The notes: generated by a model not told the origin, from the letters alone. Positions 17,679 through 27,451 are shown, counted from the stretch's first letter. The stretch: DNA of 64,000 nt from Sphingobium aromaticiconvertens (GCF_037154075.1 NZ_JBANRJ010000001.1:3901501-3965500); one strand, 5' to 3'. Program-made: numbers and translations.

Positions 17679-17696
17679 ATGCCAATATCCGCATAT
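17679..17696. promoter_or_regulatory. Possible ArsR operator remnant before the broken arsR
   Basis: ATGCCAATATCCGCATAT: ATGC (17679) and GCAT (17691-17694) are inverted around an AT-rich centre. It lies between the arsO-like stop (17697) and the frameshifted arsR, where an autoregulatory operator is expected. Short arms make this uncertain. Confidence 0.3.
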
Positions 17697-18776
17697 TTAC
17701 CTAAAGGCCGTGCTTGCTGCTTGCGCCGCGTCGCTCGCGACGATGGCCCGCACGATCGCGCGAGCCCTGCGTCCGCTTCCGATCAACGTGGCGGAAGCAA
17801 AGCCGGTCCAGTCACCATAGCCGTGCAGCCAGAGCCGCGGTTCCGCTTCGGCCTGGCCAAGAGCATTTACCGCCACGCGCCCGTCATCGCCGACGAATCC
17901 AAGATCGCCCAGAAAACCCAGCGCGGCGCGAAAGCCGGTGCACCAGATGATAGCATCGACCTTCGTTTCCGCCGCTTCGGGCCAGACAACGCCATTTGGG
18001 GTCATCTGAATAAATGGCCGCACGTTGGCGAGCGCGCCACGATCCCGCGCCTCGCGAACCGGAGGCACCATGACGATGTTCGCGAAGCCGAGCGCGGGTC
18101 CGGCAATGGCTTCGCCACGATGCATGGCCGTGGCGCGCTCGAACAGCGCACGCCCATCGACATCATCGGGCAGGAAGACCGGCGGGCTTTGCGTAACCCA
18201 GTTCGAATGCGCCACTTGCGAGATCTCGGCATGGATCTGCGCGCCCGAATTGCCGCCGCCGACCACCAGCACCGTCTTGCCCGCAAAAACGTCGGGCCGG
18301 ACATAGTGCGCGGAGTGGAGCTGGATGCCGGCAAAGCTGGAACGGCCGGGAATGTCCGGGATAAAGGGGTGGCTCCAGGTTCCCGTCGCCCCGATCACCG
18401 TCTTCGCCAGCCAGCTTCCGCGATCCGTCTCGACTCGCAGCCGGCCATCGTCCGCCTTGTGCAGCTGTGACACCTGGACGGGGCGTTCGACCGGAAAGTC
18501 GTATCGCGTCTCATAGGCCGCGAGATATGCGATCACATCATCACGGGTGGGGAAGCCATAATGGCCTGGCGGAGGCATCTGCCATCCCGGCAGCGAGCTA
18601 TAGGCCGCCGGCGAGAACAGCCGCAGCGAATCCCAGCCATGGCGCCAGGCCCCGCCGGGCAGCGTCCCGTCGTCAAGGACAACGAAGTCGCGTTGGGACC
18701 GCAGCAGATGCCAGCCCATCGAAAGACCGGCCTGCCCGCCGCCGATGACGACGATATCCTTTTCGAAGAGTGTCAC
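17697..18776 (-). CDS. ArsO-like flavin-dependent monooxygenase
   Basis: A 359-residue FAD/NADPH enzyme. The first Rossmann motif is [14 protein letters not shown] (residues 9-22), and the second nucleotide motif is [12 protein letters not shown] in the middle. The stretch [18 protein letters not shown] is characteristic of the ArsO/flavoprotein monooxygenase branch found in arsenic clusters. It starts at a GTG (18776) that overlaps the stop of the small gene at 18773-19003. Proteins of this kind occur with ArsR and ArsP/ArsJ transporters; the substrate remains uncertain. Context (permease, mini-thioredoxin, broken ArsR) supports a metalloid role. Confidence 0.82.
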   Translation of the reverse strand: MTLFEKDIVVIGGGQAGLSMGWHLLRSQRDFVVLDDGTLPGGAWRHGWDSLRLFSPAAYSSLPGWQMPPPGHYGFPTRDDVIAYLAAYETRYDFPVERPVQVSQLHKADDGRLRVETDRGSWLAKTVIGATGTWSHPFIPDIPGRSSFAGIQLHSAHYVRPDVFAGKTVLVVGGGNSGAQIHAEISQVAHSNWVTQSPPVFLPDDVDGRALFERATAMHRGEAIAGPALGFANIVMVPPVREARDRGALANVRPFIQMTPNGVVWPEAAETKVDAIIWCTGFRAALGFLGDLGFVGDDGRVAVNALGQAEAEPRLWLHGYGDWTGFASATLIGSGRRARAIVRAIVASDAAQAASTAFR

Positions 18777-19003
18777 GTTCGGACTGTCTGCGACGCAATG
18801 GCGATCGAATACACGCTGGGCGGATCAAGCGGGGCGCGGGCCTCCTTGCGCTCCAAATCGCGATCGATCGTATGTATGGCATGCGTCGCAGGAAGATAGA
18901 GAACCGAGACCAGTTCCTCCATGACATTGATGAAGCCCTTTAAGGCGGAGCAATTTTCAAGTGCCAGCTTGATCTTCACCTCCCGCGAAAAGCTATCGTG
19001 CAT
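18773..19003 (-). CDS. Small protein of unknown function, coupled to the ArsO-like gene
   Basis: A 76-residue frame beginning [20 protein letters not shown]. It has no signal peptide or membrane helix and contains one cysteine (C18). I do not recognise the family. Support for it being real: its TGA overlaps the GTG start of the ArsO-like gene (GTGA at 18776-18773), an arrangement used throughout this window for coupled genes. Against it: the ribosome-binding site is weak and no motif is seen. Confidence 0.45.
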   Translation of the reverse strand: MHDSFSREVKIKLALENCSALKGFINVMEELVSVLYLPATHAIHTIDRDLERKEARAPLDPPSVYSIAIASQTVRT

Positions 19004-19081
19004 GAGAGTCTCTAGAGGAGCCGTAACGACCGACCCCTGTTCGAAACGCCTCAGACGATTTATCGCCCGTATAGCCGATGA

Positions 19082-20575
19082 TCAGCCCTCGCCCATGCCC
19101 TCCGACGGCTTCGGTGCGCCGCCGCTGCGGACGCTTTGCTCGATCCGGCGGCCGACATCGGCATCTATGCTCTTCCAATATTCGAACGCCCGCTCAAGAA
19201 CCGGCGAGCGGACGCCGCCGAGCAGACTGCCCGCGACCTGATCGACCAGCTTCGTCCGCTGCCCGTCATTAAACACGTCGCGGACCATGATCCCGGGTTG
19301 CATGAAGTCATCGTCCTCGGCGCGCAGCGTATAGGCGCTGCGAACCATTGGACCGTCGGCCTCCCAGCCGTCCGCAACAGGCCCTGTTTCGTCCGCCCAG
19401 CTTCTGCCGCCGCTGTTGGGCGCGTACACCGGAGCGCTACCGCTGTGATGATAGGCCATCTGGCCGTCGAACATGTAGGTGTTAACCGCTACCTTCGGCT
19501 GGTTGACCGGCAGTTGGTGAAAGTTGGTGCCGATGCGGTTACGCTGCGCGTCGTTGTAGGCGAACGCCCGGCCGAGCAGCATCTTGTCGGGCGACAGGCC
19601 GATGCCCGGCACCGTGTTTCCTGGTGAGAACGCTGCCTGTTCGATCTGGGCGAAGAAATTCTCCGGATTGCGATTGAGCGTCATCGCGCCCACCGGGATC
19701 AGCGGATAATCCGCATGCGACCAGGTCTTGGTCAGATCGAACGGGTTGATCCGGTAGGCGCTGGCATCTGCATAGGGCATGATCTGGACAGACAGCGCCC
19801 AACTGGGATGCTCGCCGCGCGCAATGGCTTCAAACAGGTCGCGGCGATGGAAATCCGCATCGGCCCCCGCCATTGCCGCGGCTTCGGCATTGGTAAAGAA
19901 GGCCATGCCCTGATTGGTGTGAAAGTGATATTTCACCCAGAATCTCTCGCCTTCGGCGTTGATCCACATATAAGTGTGGGAGCCGTAGCCGTTCATGTTG
20001 CGCCAAGTGCGGGGCAGACCGCGTTCGCCCATGAGATAGGTCACCTGATGGGCGGATTCCGGATTACTGGTCCAGAAGTCCCACTGCATATGATTGTCGC
20101 GCAGACCCGAATCCGGCAAACGCTTCTGACTGCGGATGAAGTGCGGAAATTTCATTGCATCGCGAATGAAGAATATCGGCGTGTTGTTGCCGACCAGATC
20201 ATAATTGCCTTCGTCGGTGTAGAATTTAAGCGAGAAGCCACGCACATCGCGCCAAGTGTCGGGACTGCCGGCCTCGCCGGCAACGGTAGAAAAGCGCGCG
20301 AGCATGTCAGTAGTTGTGCCCGGCTGGAACAGGGCAGCCTTGGTATAGGCGGAAACGTCCTTGGTCGTTTGGAATATACCGAAAGCGCCCGAACCTTTGG
20401 CATGCGGTTGCCGTTCGGGGACCTTTTCGCGGTTGAAGTGCGCCATTTGCTCGAGAAAATGGACATCCTGAAGTAGAATCGGGCCATCCGGACCAACCGT
20501 CAGCGAGTTGCGATCGCTCAGCGCCGGAGCACCTGTGCTCATCGTGGACCCGCGCTCATCTTCCCGGTCGGTCAT
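19082..20575 (-). CDS. katA: Monofunctional haem catalase
   Basis: A 497-residue small-subunit (clade 3-like) catalase that disproportionates H2O2. The distal His is H58 ([13 protein letters not shown]), the distal Asn lies at 131 ([13 protein letters not shown]) and the proximal haem ligand is Tyr340 ([15 protein letters not shown]). The ATG at 20575 is preceded by GGAGAAG at good spacing; a second ATG 11 codons in is possible. No signal peptide is seen, so it is cytoplasmic. No OxyR gene is adjacent. Confidence 0.96.
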   Translation of the reverse strand: MTDREDERGSTMSTGAPALSDRNSLTVGPDGPILLQDVHFLEQMAHFNREKVPERQPHAKGSGAFGIFQTTKDVSAYTKAALFQPGTTTDMLARFSTVAGEAGSPDTWRDVRGFSLKFYTDEGNYDLVGNNTPIFFIRDAMKFPHFIRSQKRLPDSGLRDNHMQWDFWTSNPESAHQVTYLMGERGLPRTWRNMNGYGSHTYMWINAEGERFWVKYHFHTNQGMAFFTNAEAAAMAGADADFHRRDLFEAIARGEHPSWALSVQIMPYADASAYRINPFDLTKTWSHADYPLIPVGAMTLNRNPENFFAQIEQAAFSPGNTVPGIGLSPDKMLLGRAFAYNDAQRNRIGTNFHQLPVNQPKVAVNTYMFDGQMAYHHSGSAPVYAPNSGGRSWADETGPVADGWEADGPMVRSAYTLRAEDDDFMQPGIMVRDVFNDGQRTKLVDQVAGSLLGGVRSPVLERAFEYWKSIDADVGRRIEQSVRSGGAPKPSEGMGEG

Positions 20576-20927
20576 TGCACTTCTCCAGCAGAAATCAATG
20601 TTTCCTGTCTCGGCGCTATCTTCCTTTGCCGATATCCGTAGAGGCCCTTATGCTGAAGCAACGACCGTCGCCGGACGCCAGAACTCGTGACGGTAGGCGC
20701 GTTTCGCTACGTCGAGTGGAGCGGGAAAGTGCCGCACGGACACGTGCCGATGGTCTCGTGAATTCTGTATAGCCATAATGTCGGGCGAGCTGCTTCGCGC
20801 ATGACAATATCGATAGCATGCAATAGCTCCGTTCGAATTGCGTCGCGACGGTGCGGAACAGGTCTGTAGGTGCCGGATTCCGTGGGTAGCACTTTCAGGA
20901 ACACCAAGGCGGCCGCCTATCCATTTC
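20576..20927. other. 352-bp gap between arsR (sulfide locus) and catalase
   Basis: No gene is assigned. A 66-codon minus-strand frame from a TTG at 20907 contains a coding-looking stretch (LLHAIDIVMREAARPTLWLY), but it has no ribosome-binding site I can recognise and no known family. The catalase promoter must lie here. Confidence 0.5.
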
Positions 20928-21251
20928 TCATATATGCTCTTCCGTTCGCCCGAAACGGCTGCACAGGAATTCCATCAGCGCATCCACATGGGGGTTTGCC
21001 ATGCTATAGTAGATCGTGGTCGCTTCACGGCGGGTTTGCACCAGGCCGCCCTCGCGCATCTTCCCCAGATGCTGGGAAACGCTGGATTGGGACAGGCCGC
21101 ACAATCCCACCAGTTCGCCCACCGAAGCCTCGCCCTCGCGCAGGCGGCACAGCAGCAGCAGTCTTTGCTCGTTGGCCACCAGCTTGAGCAGGTCGGCGAC
21201 TTCCGTCGCACGCTCGCAGAGCATTTCGGCGGCAGCACTCCAGGCCATCAT
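20928..21251 (-). CDS. ArsR-family regulator of SqrR/BigR/YgaV type, candidate persulfide sensor
   Basis: A 107-residue winged-helix repressor: LVANEQRLLLLCRL, recognition helix region SQSSVSQHLGKMREGGLV, wing TRREATTIYYSM. Cysteines lie at 12, 35, 51 and 97. C35 (in LLLLCRL) and C97 (in MEFLCSRFG) occupy places like the two cysteines that form polysulfide bridges in SqrR and BigR. The ATG overlaps the RND stop (21251-21248), so it is the last gene of the rhodanese-adaptor-RND-regulator operon. Its neighbours (SQR, rhodanese, DUF2892) are typical members of sulfide/persulfide regulons, so sensing of reactive sulfur is likely; operator candidate at 25871-25896. Confidence 0.88.
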   Translation of the reverse strand: MMAWSAAAEMLCERATEVADLLKLVANEQRLLLLCRLREGEASVGELVGLCGLSQSSVSQHLGKMREGGLVQTRREATTIYYSMANPHVDALMEFLCSRFGRTEEHI

Positions 21252-24200
21252 CGTGTCGCGCTTTTCCCGTCATCCCGCAGCACGACATAGATCGCCGGGA
21301 TGACGAGAACGGTGAGCAGGGTCGAAGAAGCAAGGCCGAAAAGCAACGAGATTGCAAGACCCTGGAAGATTGGGTCGGTGAGGATCACGGCCGCGCCGAT
21401 CATCGCCGCCCCGGCCGTCAGCACGATCGGCTTGAACCGGATCGCGCCCGCCTCGATCAGCACGTCGCGCAGCGGCTTGCCGGGTGTCGCGGTGTGTCGG
21501 ATGAAATCGACCAGCAGTATCGAATTGCGCACGATGATGCCGGCGAGCGCGATGAAGCCGATCATCGACGTAGCGGTGAAGGGCGCCGAAAACAGCATGT
21601 GCCCGATGACGATGCCGACCAGCGTCAGCGGCACCGGCGTCAGGATCACCAGCGGCAGCCTAAAACTGCGGAACTGGGCGACGACAAGGATGTAGATGGC
21701 GAGCAGTGCGACCATGAACGCCGCGCCCATGTCGCGGAAGGTAACCCAGGTGATTTCCCACTCGCCGTCCCATAGCAGCGAGGTGACGGCTTCATCTTCG
21801 GGCTGGCCGTTGAGGCGTATGGTCGGCTTGGCGAGGCCTTTGGACGCCCAGTCATAGGCATCGACCGCCTTGTCGACAGCGAGCATGCCATAGATCGGCG
21901 CCTCATAGTCGCCGGCGAGTTCGGCCGTGACCATGTCGGCGAAGCGGCCGTCGCGCCGGAAAATCGCCAGGCTGCCCTGTTCGTTGCGCGCATCCACGAT
22001 TGCGCCCAGCTCGATCAGCGCGCCGCCCGGCGTTGCCGCGACCGGCGTGCTGGCCAGCGTCTGCGACCATCCCCGTGCCGATTGCGGCAAGGCGATGGTG
22101 ATCGGCAATGGCGTGCGGCCTTGGCCGCGCGGCGCATAGCCGACCGTCTGGCTGCCCATCAGCGCGCCGATGCTGTCGGCGACTTGACGCTCGGAGAGCC
22201 CATAATAATCGATGCGGTCCCGCTGCGGGACCAGGCGCAGTTTGGGTCGAGGCTGGCCGAAGCTGTTGTCAACATCGACGATATAGGGGACCGAACGGAA
22301 GATCTTTTCCAGTTCGGTCGCGGTGCGCTGCCGGGTCTGTGCATCGGGACCATAGATCTCAGCCAGCAGGGTCGCGAGCACGGGCGGCCCTGGCGGTGTC
22401 TCGACCACCTTGACCGACGCCCCATCGGGCAGTTTCAGCGCCTTGAGCTGTTCGCGCAGGACAAGGGCGATCTGGTGGCTGGACCGGTCGCGCTCGCCTT
22501 TGGGCAACAAGGCGACCATCACGTCGCCCATCTCCGGCTTGTTGCGCAGGAAATAGTGGCGGACGAGGCCGTTGAAATTGAACGGCGCGGACGTCCCGAC
22601 ATAGGCTTCCATGGCGGTTGCCTCGGGCAGCCTGCGCGCCACGGTCGCCACATCCTCAAGTGTCCGGCCGGTCGCCTCCAGGCTCGTGCCTTCGGGCATA
22701 TCGACCACCACCTGGAGCTCCGACTTGTTGTCGAAGGGCAGCAACTTCACGGTCACGGCCTTGAAATAGAACATCGAGCAGGCGAGCAGCGTGGCGATGC
22801 CGACCGCGATCAGGAAATTGCGCGCCGAGGCACGGCTGTCGATCACGCGGTGGGCGACGCGGGCATAGAGCCGGCCCAGCTTGCCGCCGCTCTGGTCATG
22901 TGCGTGGCCGGCATGCGCCGTTCCGTCCGTCAGCGCCTTGCGCGCGAAGCGAACCATCAGCCAGGGCGCGATCACGACCGCAACAAAAAAGGAAAAGACC
23001 ATCGCCGCCGAGGCGTTGACCGGGATCGGCGCCATGTAGGGGCCCATGAGCCCGGAGACGAACAGCATCGGCAGCAAGGCGGCGACCACGGTGAGGGTTG
23101 CCACCACGGTCGGATTGCCAACCTCGGCCACGGCCTCGATCGCGGCCTGCGTCCGGGTTCGATCGTCCGGCATCGCCCAATGGCGGGCGATATTCTCGAT
23201 CATGACGATGGCATCGTCGACCAGGATGCCGATCGAGAAGATCAGCGCGAACAGGCTGACGCGGTTGATCGTGTAGCCCATGAGGTTCGAGGCGAACATG
23301 GTGAGCAGGATCGTCGTGGGGATGACGACGGCGGTCACGCCGGCCTCGCGCCAGCCGATGGCAAAGCCGATCAGGACGACGATGGAGACGGTCGCGAGCG
23401 CCAGATGGAACAGCAGCTCATTGGCCTTCTCGTTCGCGGTCGCGCCATAGTTGCGCGTGACCGCGACATCGACCCCGGCGGGGATGAGCTTGCCCTTGAG
23501 GCTTTCGATCCTGGACAGCACGGCGTCAGAGACGACAACCGCGTTGGCACCCGACCGCTTGGCGATGGCGATGCTGACAGCAGGCGCGCTCGACCATTGG
23601 TCGCCGCTCCGCGCCCAACGCCAGGCTCGGGCCTGGTCCTCGCGTGGTCCCTGGCTGACGGCGGCAACGTCGCGCAGATAGACCGGCGCGCCGCGCGCCG
23701 AGCGGACGGTGAGCATACCCACTTCCTGCGCGGAGGACAAAGTGCGGCCGGCGGTGACGGAAACCGCCTTGCCGCCCTCGCGAATGCTGCCGGCCGGAAA
23801 ACTGCGATTGGCCTGGCCGGCCGCTTCGATGACGCTGCCGAGCGGCACGCCATACTGGTTGAGCCTGGCCGGGTCCGGTGCGATCCGGATCTCGTCGGGA
23901 CGGCCGCCGGTCAGGAAGGTCAGGCCGACATTGTCGACCTTGGCGATCTCGGTGCGCAACTTGGTGGCAAGATCGTGGAGCGCCTGGTCGCTCCATTGCC
24001 CAGCGCCCCCCGGCTTGGGCGTGAGTGTGAGCACGATTGCGGGGACGTCGTTGATCCCGCGCACCGTGACTTTGGGGTCGGGAATGCCCACCGGGATTCG
24101 ATCCCAATTGGCGCGCAGCTTCTCGTCGATACGGGTCGCGGCGTCCTCGGGGTCCGATCCTACCAGGAAGCGCGCCGTCACCATCACGCCATCATCTTCG

Positions 24201-24466
24201 GCCTGGGTATAGACATGCTCAACGCCATCGACGCTCTTGACGATGGTCTCGAGCGGAATGCCGACCAGTTCGACGGCGTCGGCAGCGGCGAGGCCAGGCG
24301 CCATCACCTGGATGTCGACCATCGGCACGCTGATCTGCGGCTCCTCCTCGCGGGGAATCGAGAAGATGGCGAGCAGCCCGACCGCGATCGCCGCCATCAG
24401 GAAGAGCGGCGTCAGCGGCGACATGATGGTGGCGCGGGTCAGGCGACCGGAGATGCCGAGGTTCAT
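21248..24466 (-). CDS. RND efflux transporter linked to sulfide oxidation genes
   Basis: A 1072-residue inner-membrane pump of the AcrB/RND superfamily, with twelve hydrophobic segments in two halves and two large periplasmic loops. It starts MNLGISGRLTRATIMSPLTP and has the N-terminal PREEEPQISVPMVDIQV, typical of the VC1/'efflux RND permease' branch. The proton relay is retained: GILVDDAIVMIENIAR in TM4. Start and stop overlap the adaptor and arsR genes by ATGA. An outer-membrane partner is encoded across the divergent promoter (27448-28719). Substrate unknown; context suggests reactive sulfur species, polysulfides or low-molecular-weight persulfides, which is inference. Confidence 0.92.
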   Translation of the reverse strand: MNLGISGRLTRATIMSPLTPLFLMAAIAVGLLAIFSIPREEEPQISVPMVDIQVMAPGLAAADAVELVGIPLETIVKSVDGVEHVYTQAEDDGVMVTARFLVGSDPEDAATRIDEKLRANWDRIPVGIPDPKVTVRGINDVPAIVLTLTPKPGGAGQWSDQALHDLATKLRTEIAKVDNVGLTFLTGGRPDEIRIAPDPARLNQYGVPLGSVIEAAGQANRSFPAGSIREGGKAVSVTAGRTLSSAQEVGMLTVRSARGAPVYLRDVAAVSQGPREDQARAWRWARSGDQWSSAPAVSIAIAKRSGANAVVVSDAVLSRIESLKGKLIPAGVDVAVTRNYGATANEKANELLFHLALATVSIVVLIGFAIGWREAGVTAVVIPTTILLTMFASNLMGYTINRVSLFALIFSIGILVDDAIVMIENIARHWAMPDDRTRTQAAIEAVAEVGNPTVVATLTVVAALLPMLFVSGLMGPYMAPIPVNASAAMVFSFFVAVVIAPWLMVRFARKALTDGTAHAGHAHDQSGGKLGRLYARVAHRVIDSRASARNFLIAVGIATLLACSMFYFKAVTVKLLPFDNKSELQVVVDMPEGTSLEATGRTLEDVATVARRLPEATAMEAYVGTSAPFNFNGLVRHYFLRNKPEMGDVMVALLPKGERDRSSHQIALVLREQLKALKLPDGASVKVVETPPGPPVLATLLAEIYGPDAQTRQRTATELEKIFRSVPYIVDVDNSFGQPRPKLRLVPQRDRIDYYGLSERQVADSIGALMGSQTVGYAPRGQGRTPLPITIALPQSARGWSQTLASTPVAATPGGALIELGAIVDARNEQGSLAIFRRDGRFADMVTAELAGDYEAPIYGMLAVDKAVDAYDWASKGLAKPTIRLNGQPEDEAVTSLLWDGEWEITWVTFRDMGAAFMVALLAIYILVVAQFRSFRLPLVILTPVPLTLVGIVIGHMLFSAPFTATSMIGFIALAGIIVRNSILLVDFIRHTATPGKPLRDVLIEAGAIRFKPIVLTAGAAMIGAAVILTDPIFQGLAISLLFGLASSTLLTVLVIPAIYVVLRDDGKSATR

Positions 24467-25494
24467 TTGCGTGCGCCCGCCAGGAAGAGCGTGTCCCCGG
24501 CCGCGACGCCGCTCAGGATCTCGATGCTGTCGGGGTTGGCGGTGGGCGCAACCTGCACGGGCACGGCGCTCACCCGGCGGTCGGCCGTCACGACATCGAC
24601 CTGGTCGATGCCGTAGCGGGTCGAGACGAAGCGGCGCGGCACGATCAGGGCACGGCGGCGGCCGACTTCGATCGAGACGCCCGCGCGCCGCCCGACAAGC
24701 TGTGTCGAAAGGCCGGGCACGGTCGCATCGACCCGCACCCGGCCCCCGGTGACAGCGGGATAAACCTGCGTCACTCGGCCCTGACGCGACCCGTCGGGCG
24801 GATCGCCGTCAGCCACCAGGATTTGCGCGCCGCTGCGCACCTGCCCGGCAAGCGATTCCGGCAGCTCGAGCCGCAGCAGCGGCGGACCGGCGGTGATCGT
24901 CGCCACCGACATGCCCGGCGCGACGACCGATCCGGCCGGGATGTCGGCGCGCAGCACCCGGCCGCTGGCTGGCGCGAGGATCGCGCCCTGGCCGGCGACG
25001 CTGGCGCTCGCGCCTTGCTGCGCACGCGCAGCCGCGACCTGTGCATCCGCGGCGCGCGACATGGCCACCGCCTGGTCAAGGCGCGCCTTGGCATAGACCT
25101 TGTTGTTGTAGAGATCCTGGACGCGGGCGAGGTCGCCGCGCGCGCGCGCCGCCTCGGCCTGCGCGGCGGCGATCTGCGCGCCATAAGCGCTGGTCTCGTA
25201 GCCCAGGCGGGCATCGACGATCATGCCGATGCGCTGGCCCTTTTCGACCATATCGCCTTCGCGGACCGAAAGACTGACAAGTGTCCCGGATATCCGGGCG
25301 AGCGCCTCGGCGGAATCGCGCGTTGTGATCTCGGCGCCGACCGCCTTCATGTCGGCGATGTCGCTTGCCGCAAGCTTCAGCGACTCACCGGCGGGGAGCG
25401 TCGCGGAGGCTGGCTCGGCTTCTTCCTTGCCGCCGCAGGAAGCCAAGGCGAGCGATGCGCTCGCAAGCCAGACCCAGTTTGTCATCCTGCGCAT
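24463..25494 (-). CDS. RND periplasmic adaptor lipoprotein
   Basis: A 343-residue membrane fusion protein. The start MRRMTNWVWLASASLALASC ends in a lipobox (LASC), so it is a lipid-anchored adaptor; a second Met three codons on is also possible. It has a barrel-sandwich hybrid domain (LVSLSVREGDMVEKGQRIGM and GRVLRADIPAGSVVAPGM), a coiled-coil hairpin rich in Ala/Gln/Arg (about 95-150) and a beta-barrel region. A frame from 25644 would add 50 residues overlapping the rhodanese gene, and is rejected. It joins the RND pump at 21248-24466 to a TolC-like channel. Confidence 0.92.
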   Translation of the reverse strand: MRRMTNWVWLASASLALASCGGKEEAEPASATLPAGESLKLAASDIADMKAVGAEITTRDSAEALARISGTLVSLSVREGDMVEKGQRIGMIVDARLGYETSAYGAQIAAAQAEAARARGDLARVQDLYNNKVYAKARLDQAVAMSRAADAQVAAARAQQGASASVAGQGAILAPASGRVLRADIPAGSVVAPGMSVATITAGPPLLRLELPESLAGQVRSGAQILVADGDPPDGSRQGRVTQVYPAVTGGRVRVDATVPGLSTQLVGRRAGVSIEVGRRRALIVPRRFVSTRYGIDQVDVVTADRRVSAVPVQVAPTANPDSIEILSGVAAGDTLFLAGARK

Positions 25495-25511
25495 CCCCGA
25501 CCCTTTCGCTC

Positions 25512-25853
25512 TTATTTGCCGCTGACGATCGGCAGACCGGCGTTTTTCCATGCGCCGATGCCGCCGCCCAGATGCGTATCGATCGCCGTCTGCGCCTGCG
25601 CGCAACGGTCCAGCGCCATGCCGGAGCGTTTGCCACCCGCACATTGAAGCACGACCGTTCGCCCGGCTGCATCCGGAACATTACGCGGTGAAAAGGTCGA
25701 CAAAGGGATGTTCACTGCGCCAGCGATGTGGCCCGCTGCGAATTCGTCCGGCTCGCGCACATCGATGAGCAGCGCGGAACCGTCCGCGAGCATGCTCTTG
25801 AGTTCCAGGGGCTGCAACTCACGATGCGATTTTGACTTTCCGAAACCAAACAT
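25512..25853 (-). CDS. Single-domain rhodanese (sulfurtransferase)
   Basis: A 113-residue rhodanese with the CH2A-like segment IDVREPDEFAAGHIAGAVNI and the active-site loop C71-A-G-G-K-R-S. It probably moves sulfane sulfur, e.g. between glutathione persulfide and an acceptor. GGAGAG just before the ATG at 25853 (MFGFGKSK) decides the start over an upstream Met at 25865. It heads the minus-strand operon and is divergent from SQR; with the DUF2892 protein at 27248 it equals a split version of E. coli YgaP (rhodanese plus membrane helices). Confidence 0.92.
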   Translation of the reverse strand: MFGFGKSKSHRELQPLELKSMLADGSALLIDVREPDEFAAGHIAGAVNIPLSTFSPRNVPDAAGRTVVLQCAGGKRSGMALDRCAQAQTAIDTHLGGGIGAWKNAGLPIVSGK

Positions 25854-25870
25854 GGGACTCTCCATCAATT

Positions 25871-25896
25871 TGATTATTGCATATATCGTGTAATCA
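25871..25896. promoter_or_regulatory. AT-rich inverted repeat in divergent sulfide promoter
   Basis: TGATTA (25871-25876) and TAATCA (25891-25896) face each other across 14 bp (TTGCATATATCGTG) within an AT-rich island in otherwise GC-rich DNA. It is centred between the rhodanese start (25853) and the SQR start (25941) and could serve both directions. It is the likely operator of the ArsR at 20928-21251. The arms resemble those at 7346-7370, with a different spacing. Confidence 0.5.
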
Positions 25897-25940
25897 TTAT
25901 ATTCCGTCAAGCCAGCTCTTGAGAGGTGCGAGAGGAAGTC

Positions 25941-27221
25941 ATGGACAAGCCGAAGATCGTGGTGCTGGGCGCCGGGCTGGGCGGCACCATCGCCGCCTAT
26001 GAAATCAACGCGGCAGTAAAGGCGCGCGCCGAGGTGATGATGGTATCCGACTCGGAAACGTACTCTTTCGTGCCCTCCAACCCATGGGTCGCGGTCCGCT
26101 GGCGCGAGCCCGAGGCGATTCAGGTACACCTTCCGCCCATCTTCGCGAAGAAAAGGATCGGCTTCACGGCGGTCGGCGCGAAGCGTCTCCATGCTTCGGA
26201 AAAGCGGCTGGAGCTTAATGACGGCACGTCAGTCAATTACGATTATCTTGTAATTTCAACCGGGCCTGATTTAGCATTCGATGAAATCGAGGGGCTGGGG
26301 CCGCACGGCGGTCATACTGTTTCGATCTGCCAGACGGCTCATGCGTCCGCTGCGGCAGAAGCCTTCGATCGCTTCGTCGAAAACCCCGGGCCCATCGTGG
26401 TAGGCGCCGTCCAGGGCGCCTCCTGCTATGGCCCGGCCTATGAGTTTGCCCTGATCCTCGACACGGAACTGCGCCGCCGCAAAATTCGCGACAAGGTGCC
26501 GATGACGTTCGTCACCGCCGAGCCCTATATCGGCCATCTCGGCCTCGATGGCGTCGGCGACACCAAGTCCTTGCTCGAAAGCGAGATGCGCGAGCGGCAT
26601 ATCAAATGGATCACCAATGCGCGCGTCGCCAAGGTCGATGCCGGCATGATGCATGTCGAGGAGATCGCCGAGGGCGGTGCGGTCGCCAAGACCCACGATC
26701 TGCCGTTCAGTTTCTCGATGATGCTCCCCGCGTTCCGGGGCGTTCCGGCCGTTCGCGACATTGCCGGGCTCACCAATCCGCGCGGCTTCATCCTGGTCGA
26801 CAAGCACCAGCGCAACCCGGCCTTTCCCGAAATCTTCGCGCTGGGCGTCTGCGTCGCCATCCCGCCGACCGGCCCGACGCCGGTGCCGGTCGGCGTGCCC
26901 AAGACCGGCTTCATGATCGAAAGCATGGTCACTGCGATCGCCGCTAACCTCGACATGATCCTGGACGGCAAGGAGCCGACCGCCGAGGCGACCTGGAACG
27001 CCGTCTGCCTGGCCGATTTCGGCGATGGCGGCGTCGCCTTCGTCGCGCAGCCGCAGATCCCGCCACGCAACGTCAACTGGGCGGCGAGCGGCAAATGGGT
27101 CCATCTCGCCAAGATCGGCTTCGAGAAATATTTCCTGCGCAAGGTGCGCAAGGGCGAGAGCGAGCCCTTCTACGAGAAGTTGGCGCTCCAGGTCATGGGC
27201 ATCCGCAAGCTGCGGATGTGA
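25941..27221 (+). CDS. sqr: Sulfide:quinone oxidoreductase
   Basis: A 426-residue flavoprotein of the inner membrane face. It oxidises sulfide to sulfane sulfur (persulfide or polysulfide) and passes electrons to quinone. FAD motif GAGLGGTIAAYE (residues 10-21). Three cysteines match the catalytic set of type I-like SQRs: C130 (SICQTAH), C162 (GASCYGPAYE) and C356 (AVCLADF), almost the numbering of Acidithiobacillus SQR (128, 160, 356). A ribosome-binding site (GAGGAAG) precedes ATG 25941; a GTG at 25926 is less likely. It leads an operon with DUF2892, a TolC channel and an AhpD-like gene. Electrons could enter the bd oxidase encoded at 11.7-14.6 kb. Confidence 0.93.
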   Translation: MDKPKIVVLGAGLGGTIAAYEINAAVKARAEVMMVSDSETYSFVPSNPWVAVRWREPEAIQVHLPPIFAKKRIGFTAVGAKRLHASEKRLELNDGTSVNYDYLVISTGPDLAFDEIEGLGPHGGHTVSICQTAHASAAAEAFDRFVENPGPIVVGAVQGASCYGPAYEFALILDTELRRRKIRDKVPMTFVTAEPYIGHLGLDGVGDTKSLLESEMRERHIKWITNARVAKVDAGMMHVEEIAEGGAVAKTHDLPFSFSMMLPAFRGVPAVRDIAGLTNPRGFILVDKHQRNPAFPEIFALGVCVAIPPTGPTPVPVGVPKTGFMIESMVTAIAANLDMILDGKEPTAEATWNAVCLADFGDGGVAFVAQPQIPPRNVNWAASGKWVHLAKIGFEKYFLRKVRKGESEPFYEKLALQVMGIRKLRM

Positions 27222-27247
27222 TCTCACTTCAGGAAGGGAATCCGACA

Positions 27248-27451
27248 ATGACTCTCGATCGCGCCGTCATGATATTTGCAGGCTGTGTCGTCCTTCTGGG
27301 CATCGTTCTGGCCTATCTGGTTCATCCCTGGTGGATCGCGCTGACCGCTTTTGCCGGCCTCAACATGATCCAGGCTGGCTTCACTGGTTTCTGCCCCGCC
27401 GCGACCGTCTTCAAGGCGATGGGCGTCCGACCGGGGACCGCCTTCAAATGA
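27248..27451 (+). CDS. DUF2892 (YgaP-like) inner membrane protein
   Basis: A 67-residue protein with two hydrophobic segments (about 8-25 and 28-48) and a conserved C-terminal GFCPAATVFKAMGV, with one Cys. The DUF2892 domain forms the membrane part of E. coli YgaP and is often separate in SQR/rhodanese clusters. Its role in sulfide detoxification is not established. It starts 26 bp after SQR, with AGGAAGGGAATCC upstream, and its stop overlaps the next gene (ATGA at 27448-27451). Confidence 0.88.
   Translation: MTLDRAVMIFAGCVVLLGIVLAYLVHPWWIALTAFAGLNMIQAGFTGFCPAATVFKAMGVRPGTAFK

Noticed and set aside
22082..24616. An 844-codon plus-strand frame opposite the RND gene
   Set aside because: Same antisense artefact; composition is unlike a real protein, and the RND gene is unambiguous.
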